Shown here piece after piece: positions 9,691 to 16,148 of a stretch of DNA of 16,148 bases. The DNA is taken from contig JADGJG010000583.1 in the NCBI GenBank assembly GCA_027596195.1, positions 1 to 16,148 on the forward strand, written 5' to 3'. Position 1 is the stretch's first letter. Each line of letters starts with the position of its first letter. Under the pieces are notes generated by a model that was not told the origin of the DNA, did no database searches, and saw only the letters and a program-made list of their open reading frames with translations. Origin of the DNA: Podochytrium sp. JEL0797 (taxonomy: Eukaryota > Chytridiomycota > Chytridiomycetes > Chytridiales > Chytriomycetaceae). The position numbers and the translations under genes are program-made.

Positions 9691-12600
9691 TCAATATTCT
9701 TCTTTTTCTGGTGCAGAACCAGGCCGTTTCGATTCGGCCAAATCAACAATCTTTTCGAGCTGTGGATCGGCAGCAGGACTCCTCTCGCGATTCACAAACA
9801 ACTGAGGCTTGTGATAATTCACACCGGAGGGCCCGCCTCCGCCAGAATACTCTCCATACCCACTGTATAATTTTCCACTGATTTCGCCTTGCAGTCTGGC
9901 CGTGAGGGCTCTCAAATCGTCAATGTCGTGATTCAAGCGGTCGAGTCTCGAGTTGAAGGGGCCCACAGTGATGGAGACGGCCGAATCCAAATTCCTACTC
10001 GACACTTTGGTGGCCACTTCGCCTTTTGTTGTGTTGATCTCCTTTTCCAGGTGGGACAACTCATTGCGGATTCGTTCGTCAACGTCGAATCGGAGTTTCC
10101 TCAACTCTGCCCACGTCTGGTCCAACATTTTTGGAATCGATGCGGTGCGTCCATCCAACTCTTCAAATCTCTTGGAATACGAGTCTCGCCAAGACCGGAT
10201 TGCACTCGCTTGTTCGTCGGACGATTTTTCCAATGTCGCGCGGAATTCGCGCATCGTGTCGCGAGAAAAGGATTCGGCGTCTGTGACTTTGAGACGCATG
10301 CTTTCGATGGCCATGGATTCGATTTCTTGCTGTGAGGTGAGGCGGTGCATGGTTTTCGTCAAGTCTCCGTGTAGCTGTTCGAGGGCCGATTGGGAAACTT
10401 TTTGGGTCAAAATTTCTCTCATGTCGGAGAAGGCTGAGTCGATTCGTTCGGCTTCGATTCTCGTGTTTTCTGTGTACCGTTTCTTGAGGTCGTCTAATTG
10501 GACTTCTGTTGCGTGCATCTGCTTTGGGAGGAGATCCACTTTCTCAGAGACCTCTTTGACTTGTTGCGAACAGAGCTCTCTGTTTTTGTCAATTGTGATT
10601 GAGTTTTCAGCAATGAGGGCTTCCACGGTCGTTGTAAAGAGTTGGATCCGAGATCGCGAAGAGTTTTCAGACTCAGAGATGCGAAGTTTCATGCCTTCCA
10701 CACTGTTGTCGATTTTGTCGGCGCGGCTTTGGACAGCGTCGAGGGCACCGTTGATGGAGGACACCATTTCTTCCACGTCGTCATGCATCGATTGACTGAT
10801 TTCTGTTTTGGCTTCCGACACGGATGCGCTGATTTCTCCGATCCGGTCTTGCATTCCAAACACCAAGTCTGTCAATTTTTTGTCCGTTTCTTCGAGCTCC
10901 TCTTTTGTAACGCGCAGTTGGATTGCGTCTTTCATTGACCGCAGGTTTTCTTCTTGTTCCATTCCTTTCGTTTCGAACTCCATCATGTAGTTTTTGATGC
11001 GGTCGTCTTGATCTTGGATACTTTTTTTGTTTGCCTTTTCCTGCAGCTCAAGAGTAAATCCTTCAAGCGATTCTGTTGTCGACAGTTGTTTGAGTTCGAG
11101 GTTCAAGATGGCGGTTTTGAGGCCTGATTCGTGCTCTTCGAGGTCTTTCCGTGATGGCTTGTCGGATGTTTCTTCCTTGAGATTCAAGATGGATTGGTCC
11201 ATTTCGCCTATGCGGAGGTGTAAGGATGATTGGTGGGCTTTGAAGCGCGTTTCGGCGTCTTCGAGGTCCTTTTTGGATGGTTTTAGCTCGAGGTCGTCAC
11301 GGGTTTGCTGGATCGTCTGGCTGATTGTCGAAAGGTTCGTGCGGAGAGAGGAAAGGTTTGCCGAGAGTTTTGTTTCCAAATCCGAAACGTCTGTTTTCGA
11401 AACGCGCATTTCGAGCTCTTCTTTGAAGGCGGCCATGGTGCTTTCCGTTTGGAGGGAGCGGAAGTTGAGTTTGTCTTCCATATCGGTTTTGAGAAATTCA
11501 GTTTCATCTTGGAGGAGTTTAAGTTTGCCGGTGAGGTCATCGAGGCTGTGGTGTTCGGACGAGAATTTTGACTTGAAGGAGAGAAGTTTAATTAATTGTT
11601 GCGTGAACAATTAATTATAGATGCAACTCACATCAATGCGGGCCTCCAAGACTTCCAGGGAAATTTGAGCAGCTCGGCCCACTTGATCCGCGGCGATATG
11701 AGCCATGCGAATTTTCGAAGTGGTCTCTGAGTCCGATTCAATAATTCTTTTACGAAGAAGTTCCATTTGGTTTTCTAGATCATCAATGGAACGTGTTTTG
11801 GCTGCAATGAGCTGTTCTGCCGTTCGTTTGAGCTCTTCTTCGAGTTTGAGAGAGCTTTCACGAGATTCTTCAATGGCTTCCGAGATGGCCGTCATGGCTC
11901 TGCGTTCAGTAGCAAGGGATGATGATTCAAGCTCTTTTTTGAGGTCTCCAAGGAGGTTGTCTGTTTCCATTCGGGATCGGATCTCTGCGCGCAGGACTTC
12001 CTCGATTGAACCAAGCTTTTGGTCGGTAGTTCGTTCCACGAGAACTACGGACTCTTTGAGAGCTTTCACTGCAGATCCAACACTGTGTCTCATATCTGCC
12101 TGAATCGTTTGAATTTCTTCGAATTTTTTGAGGACGGCTTGTTGAATGAGACGAAACCCTTCTTCAACTTCCGTTTTGACTTGAGTTTCGAATTTGCCTC
12201 GCGCAACACGTTCTTGCATTACAGTATCTGATACGGAATTCACTTGGCTACCCAATTTCTCCATCGCGACGGTAACGATTTCCTTGACCATTTTGTCCAT
12301 GCCTCTCACTTCGTCCATTACTAACGCGAACCCGCGTTCTCGGTCCATTCGTTCTCTATCGAAGGCGACTCCGGCTTGCTGTCGCGCTCCTTCAATGCGA
12401 TCGTTCATGTCCCTTTCTTGAGTTCCAACACACTTCTTGACCTCATTAAACAGCTCCCGCATCCCACTCTCAAACTGAAACCGCGCGCGCGATTCCCCAT
12501 CCACGCGTTGTCGAATATCGAGGAGACTCATTTCCAATTTTTTCGAAATGGAATCGCTACTCGCGTCAATGGTTTGATGAAGCGTTGTGAGGGCGTGGTC

Positions 12601-13608
12601 GTGGTCTTTTACCACGCGGAGAGTATCGGCTCCACGTTGTTGCTCGTACTCCCAATCCCGCTGCTTTGCACGCACTTCGTTTCCGACTTCTACGGTTTGG
12701 AGGGTATAGCTTTCGAGTTTGTAGCGCAGGGAATTGAGTTCTTCTTGAACGCGTTTGACGCGTTCGTTTTCGTCATTTTCATGCTCCAACATACTCTTTT
12801 GGCGCGATACAAGGTCATTGACAAGAGAGTGAAGCTTCATATGTCCCTTTTCGAATTTCGCACTCAATTCCTGCGTTTGCTGAACAGCCCGACGTTCCGC
12901 TTCATGCGCCTGTCGAGTCACTTCTTTCAAGCCTTGCATCTCGTTCCCGCATTGTTCCGAGAGTTTTTCAACGCGCGCGGTGAGGGTTGCGATGGCGTTT
13001 TTGGAGTGGTGCAGTTCGGTTTCGAGGTGGCGTGTTTGGCGGCGTTCCTGTTGGAGCTCGGTTTCGGTGTATCGCAGTTTTGCCATGAAGTCGGAGGATT
13101 CTATTGCAGAGTATGGTTGGATTTCGGAGATTTGAGCGGTGGTGGTGGTGTAGAGTTGGTCTTTGAGGTTCTGGGGTGGGAGTGGGGAATATCGAGGGCC
13201 TGCGGCTGGGGCGACTGTTTGAGGAGGGCGTGGAATGTATGGTTGCAGATCGGTTGCTGGAGGGGGTGGATAAAAGGAGCGGGGGTCTGAGAATGTGGTC
13301 GCGTTGGTTGAACGCGGCTGTATAGGGAGTCAGTGTCCAGTTGGTGGAGTTGGTCCAAAAACAATGTTTACAGCTGTAATGGCTCCGACATATCCGCCCG
13401 TATTTCTCTGATACTCTGCAATATCGTTCTGTTTTTCGGCTTGCTTTCTGAAAAAAAATGGGTTTCAATCTTGAGAGAAAATTACAGGCGCGACTACGAA
13501 CCTGTGCTTTGTTTCAGCCTGTTGCTGAAGCAAATAATCCTTCAAAGCACGATCGCTCTCCTGCTTTTGACGTGTCCGTTGCTCGATGGCATCCCAACTG
13601 AACGACAT
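9691..13608 (-). CDS. Large coiled-coil protein with Pro-rich N-terminal segment, four exons
   Basis: Function not recognised. Exons (minus): 13608-13502, 13447-13372, 13317-11632 and 11571-9691; introns are 54, 54 and 60 nt; 1249 aa. Residues 1-61 are charged and probably helical. About 62-138 is Pro/Ser/Thr-rich (contains SFYPPPP). From about 139 to 1190 nearly everything is heptad-like and rich in Glu, Lys, Arg, Leu and Ser. In the middle, E-x-R-type motifs recur at 47-residue spacing (336, 383, 430), similar in style to SF-assemblin-like filament proteins. Further on, a [KR]-[VPA]-[STN]-K motif recurs exactly every 41 residues (679, 720, 761, 802, 843), with weaker copies at 920, 1014, 1051 and 1145. 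The end (about 1190-1249) is Gly/Pro-rich and disordered. A structural role in the cytoskeleton or basal apparatus is possible but only inferred. The first donor is GTTCGT. The start at 13608 is 31 bp from the divergent gene. Confidence 0.85.
10792..11406 (-). repeat. Five 41-residue (123-nt) coding repeats in the coiled-coil gene
   Basis: Five consecutive units of exactly 41 residues each open with a related motif: RVSKTDVSDLETKL, KPSKKDLEDAETRF, KPSRKDLEEHESGL, KANKKSIQDQDDRI and RVTKEELEETDKKL. The DNA has diverged, so these are old protein-level repeats, not recent tandem copies. 41 is not a multiple of seven, so the heptad phase must slip once per unit. Confidence 0.75.
11589..11617. repeat. 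Perfect 12-bp inverted repeat inside the third intron of the coiled-coil gene
   Basis: TAATTAATTGTT (11589-11600) and AACAATTAATTA (11606-11617) are exact reverse complements around a 5-nt loop, GCGTG. The hairpin fills half of the 60-nt intron (11572-11631), between the GTGAGT donor and the pyrimidine-rich CTCTCCTTCAAG acceptor. It could fold in the transcript and bring donor and acceptor closer together. The arms also contain TAATTA, the core that many homeodomains bind. Confidence 0.85.
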
Positions 13609-13639
13609 TCTTGCTTCTTGTTGGGAATGTAAATCTTGA

Positions 13640-14377
13640 ATGGCCTTTGAAAAACCAAGAACAATGCAACAAACCACCCTTTACCCACAATTTGGTTTCC
13701 CATACGGCTATAATCCTTGGAACGGGTGGAACCTGTATCCGATTCATGCATCACAGTTTGCTTGTCCTCCCGGTCCTGTCAATCCAGAACCACCATCGGT
13801 GACCAAGAAAATCGTATCCACATCAGTGTTGAAGAAATCAAAAATACCGCAGCCACAAGCTCCGAAGCAAATGGATGCGAAACCGATATGGCTTCAAAAC
13901 AGCGGTGAGGTGGTGCCAACCAAATCGAAAGGAATCGAAGTGTTTAGAAATGAAGACGAGGAGGGGGAAGAGGATGGTCGGTTGAATATCCGATTCCCCA
14001 GGGGCGCTGTTTATATGAATATTGTTCATGAGGGAGATTGCGAAGACGAGTCAGTTTCGCGTTTAGAGACACATGGCAGTAGATTCATTGATGAGTATGA
14101 GGAAGAGCTTATGATTCGTGAAGCGATGGAGCGGGATGGATTCAGGCGAGGTTCGCAACAAAGAGACAACTCGATCGGGCAAACCAAACGACCACCGCGA
14201 TTTCAGATTCAACAGCCCCGGTCGCGGATTCCTTTACCAGCAGTGGCTTCTTCAAATTGGGCCTCCAGTACTAGTAGTTTGGATACGCGTTATCGCGGTG
14301 GTCGACCCAGTGGGTCTGAAGAATACGGGGATGACAGTACTGATACTCAAGTTCATATTAAGCTCAAGTTTGGGTGA
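13640..14377 (+). CDS. Uncharacterised protein, divergent partner of the coiled-coil gene
   Basis: A single 738-nt frame (245 aa) with no recognised domain. The N-terminal 50 residues are rich in Pro, Tyr, Trp, Phe and Asn (QFGFPYGYNPWNGWNLYP). A Lys/Pro/Gln-rich stretch follows, then an acidic run (NEDEEGEEDG, about 97-106). The most ordered part is about 107-160: RLNIRFPRGAVYMNIVHEGD, then an acidic helix-like segment (FIDEYEEELMIREAMERDGF). The remainder is Arg/Gln/Pro/Ser-rich and disordered, ending VHIKLKFG. Codon 9 (ATG at 13664) has a better context (ACA before ATG) than codon 1 and may be the true start, giving 237 aa. The uninterrupted frame, strongly biased composition and position support a gene. 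The closeness to the coiled-coil gene suggests a shared promoter and possibly a shared process, which is inference. Confidence 0.65.
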   Translation: MAFEKPRTMQQTTLYPQFGFPYGYNPWNGWNLYPIHASQFACPPGPVNPEPPSVTKKIVSTSVLKKSKIPQPQAPKQMDAKPIWLQNSGEVVPTKSKGIEVFRNEDEEGEEDGRLNIRFPRGAVYMNIVHEGDCEDESVSRLETHGSRFIDEYEEELMIREAMERDGFRRGSQQRDNSIGQTKRPPRFQIQQPRSRIPLPAVASSNWASSTSSLDTRYRGGRPSGSEEYGDDSTDTQVHIKLKFG

Positions 14378-14400
14378 TGTTGAAAGCGAGTGATTAAAGA

Positions 14401-14420
14401 GGTCCAAAATCATTTGGACC
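14401..14420. promoter_or_regulatory. Perfect palindrome GGTCCAAA-ATCA-TTTGGACC between two plus-strand genes
   Basis: Two 8-bp arms (14401-14408 and 14413-14420) match exactly around a 4-bp spacer. It lies 24 bp after one stop codon and 49 bp before the next ATG, within a 91-bp intergenic gap. It could be a binding site for a dimeric factor driving the Cys-rich gene, or an RNA hairpin in the 3' end of the upstream transcript. Only the symmetry is seen; the role is inferred. Confidence 0.5.
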
Positions 14421-14468
14421 GCGTTAAATATTTTCGATTCTTTGTTAGAGGAGATTTTTCGGTTAAAA

Positions 14469-15297
14469 ATGATTGCTTCTTCGCAGCTCAAGCGCACATT
14501 CGAAGAATTTCTCGCTGCAAACGCGGATTCTCCAGTCGCGAGAGAGTTTGCAAAGTGGCTCCCTGTCTACCGCGATGCTGTGGTTGACGAACTGAGAGGC
14601 GAGGCGATGGAACCAAGCATCAAGGTCGAATCTGATCACGCCCACGGTGAACTTTCTCTCCTGAACAACCATAGACTTTCCTCTTCTCTCTCTTATTAAT
14701 ACGTTGAATATTTCAGCTCAAAGCGGTCATCCAGCCATCAAGAGGGAGCCTGGAGACGATTCCGCAGCACCCACTGCAGCGCGGATCCCACCCGTCTCAC
14801 CCTCATGCAGGGCCATCGGAAGAAATCTCGCCTCCCTTCTCACACGCATCGATTCCACATGCGTCTATTGCATCCTCCACACGACCGCATCCGACCCACA
14901 TTCCCACCTGACTTCCGCCTGCACCCACACCGCGTCCAGATGCCCCAACTGCTGGCTCCCGGCACACTGGGACCCTGCTGACTGTGCGTTCCGAGCCACT
15001 GGGGGTGTGCAAGCGGGAAACTGCTTCGGCTGCCTAATCTCGCTTGACGGAGACGCGGGGATTCCGACTTATGACAATCATGGCACGCAATGCACTCACG
15101 CGTTCGCCAAGCTGTGGAGATCTTTGTTGGCCTCACTGAAACGGCGGGGGAAGGTGCCAGATGCGTTTCTGGGGCTCGAGGATAAGGAGTTTTTGAGAAA
15201 GATGAAGAAAATGGAGAAGGGACATTTATTTGTGAGAGGAGTGGAGGTGATTGTGGGGTATTTGTTTAGGGAGGATGGAGGGTGGATGGAGGGATGA
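14469..15297 (+). CDS. Cys/His-rich putative zinc-binding protein with two SUMO-type motifs
   Basis: Exons 14469-14646 and 14717-15297 with a 70-nt intron (donor GTGAAC, acceptor ATATTTCAG); the junction makes an in-frame Ala codon; 252 aa. The first ~45 residues are helical and charged. Two psi-K-x-E motifs, IKVE (51-54) and IKRE (67-70), flank the intron position and match the sumoylation consensus. The core (about 90-190) has three CxxC pairs, C108/C111, C135/C138 and C162/C165, plus C128, C149, C185 and His at 114, 121, 123, 130, 143, 181 and 187, suggesting two or three zinc sites. RCPNCWLP and NCFGCLIS recall Cys-rich modules next to RecQ-like or transposon-linked helicases in some fungi, but this is only a pattern impression. 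The C-terminus is basic and helical. SUMO motifs plus zinc sites hint at a nuclear or chromatin role. No specific function assigned. Confidence 0.72.
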
Positions 15298-15371
15298 GAC
15301 GAAGCGCGCGGGGTGGTTTTTCTTGTCATTTATTCTTTACTTTTTCACTTTACATTTTGCAGTACACACAT

Positions 15372-15377
15372 TTTATT
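15372..15377 (-). terminator. Polyadenylation signal AATAAA of the right-edge gene
   Basis: On the minus strand AATAAA lies about 40 nt past the TGA stop at 15416-15418. It falls in the 118-bp gap between two convergent genes. Confidence 0.45.
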
Positions 15378-15415
15378 TCATGATTTTAAAGAGATAGTCG
15401 GGGGCGCTCGAGGCA

Positions 15416-16148
15416 TCAATACGCGCAATATCCTCGAATGAACTTGAACAAACACTCCATTTCCACTTCATGGCCGCGCAACTGATGCCGCAAACAGCGA
15501 GAAGCTTGCAAGTCCTGGGTAAAGTCTGTCGAGGAGGAAAACACTCCCGATGGGCTCCCTCCCTGGTTTGGAAGCTCGCGGTGGAAATTTGGAGCGGAGC
15601 ACAAATCCAACACAATCACGGATTCAATCACCCCGTCCCTCCCTTCCATGGGTACAATTGATGTATCCACAATCAGCATCAATAGGACTTCCAATTTGAA
15701 TGTAAATCCGGCTTCCAGGACAGATAAACGCATGACGCCGAGGGTCAGCGAGATTTCGCAGATGAGACTCCTGTCTGTGTTGACGCGTCGCCAGCTTCCA
15801 ATGTTGATTTCTGAAAGAGGAATGTATACGAAGGTGGGGAGGAAGGAGAGCTGAGATGGAGACGGTAGTGGCCAAGCGGTGAAGGAGACGGGTGGCAAGA
15901 CTAACTATTCCAAACTTAGCGATTGAATTGGGAAGGAGGCGTACTGTATTTTTTGAGAAAGAAGCGCGTTTCGGAATTGTCAGATTTGTAAATCTTTGAG
16001 AAAAATTTGTGACTCACAATTGTTTTCGTCATGGACGTGGTTCAGTCGCAGTGGACTACCCGCTCCAGTGAGGGAGGCGAACGAGGTACTGTTGTGAATC
16101 GAGCTGCGAGACTCTGGTTTGGCAATCTTGGACTCCTGATTGCTGCCA
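15416..16148 (-). CDS. Partial gene with the same C-terminal domain as the homeodomain factor
   Basis: 3' part of a minus-strand gene whose 5' end lies beyond the window. The last exon, 15900-15416, encodes PLSEINIGSWRRV, EAGFTFKLEVLLMLIVD, VLDLCSAPNFHRELPN and LQASRCLRHQLRG, about 60% identical by eye to the conserved block of the 7682-9163 homeodomain protein. The upstream exon (16147-16018 visible) is Ser/Asn-rich and open to the edge. The intron that keeps the frame runs 16017-15901 (117 nt, donor GTGAGT, acceptor TTAG); a better-looking acceptor (ATACAG near 15945) leads to a stop or the wrong frame. The homeodomain itself is not in the window, so DNA binding is only predicted from the paralogue. 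The protein stops (GYCAY) earlier than its relative; a one-base shift there would open a frame ending SAPDYLFKIMK that resembles the other's EAQYLAI end, so a frameshift is possible. Confidence 0.7.

Noticed and set aside
12376..13290. 304-codon plus-strand frame opposite the coiled-coil gene
   Set aside because: It is antisense to a well-supported coding exon; its Phe/Leu-rich composition is what the complement of Glu/Lys-rich coiled coil gives.
13514..13754. Minus-strand frames extending upstream of the coiled-coil ATG across the divergent gene
   Set aside because: They do not join in frame to the coiled-coil exons in a convincing way and overlap the plus-strand coding frame.
15624..15875. 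83-codon minus-strand frame opened by the better-looking ATACAG acceptor
   Set aside because: It is out of frame with the conserved domain of the right-edge gene, which is the frame supported by similarity to the homeodomain protein.

Overview
The window looks like a piece of nuclear genome from a fungus, most likely an early-diverging, compact one; a chytrid-like zoosporic fungus would fit, but that placement is inference. The evidence is: many short GT-AG introns (42-80 nt, one possible 117 nt) in five of seven genes, small intergenic gaps, an ERG25-type sterol enzyme, a pepsin-fold secreted protease, a class-V-like myosin, and a homeodomain protein with a conserved domain downstream of the homeodomain, as in fungal factors. 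No rRNA, tRNA, CRISPR array, insertion sequence or bacterial-type operon was seen.

Layout. 1-271: poly-C run, then a probable promoter with a TCACGTGA E-box. 272-1123 (+): C-4 methylsterol oxidase (ERG25/MSMO1 family). It converges on 1292-3118 (-), a seven-exon secreted aspartic protease. 3269-7468 (-): a complete 12-exon myosin, 1175 aa by my splicing, with four IQ-like motifs and a short coiled-coil tail but no visible DIL cargo domain. 7682-9163 (-): two-exon homeodomain transcription factor. 9164-9690: intergenic, no gene seen. 9691-13608 (-): four-exon giant coiled-coil protein, 1249 aa, with an exact 41-residue repeat. 13640-14377 (+): uncharacterised protein, divergent from the coiled-coil gene with only 31 bp between the ATGs. 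14469-15297 (+): two-exon Cys/His-rich protein with two SUMO-type motifs. 15416-16148 (-): 3' part of a second gene carrying the same domain as the homeodomain factor; it runs off the right edge.

Exon models were built by hand. Every junction was checked for reading frame, and the conserved motifs of each family run across the junctions. The least certain points are the first intron of the protease, the intron and 3' end of the right-edge gene, and the start codons of the sterol oxidase and of the 245-aa protein.

The genes are mostly unrelated housekeeping or cell-biology functions rather than a cluster. The points most worth following are the pair of genes sharing the homeodomain-associated domain, the short-tailed myosin, the 41-residue repeat protein with its very close divergent partner, and the Cys-rich protein.
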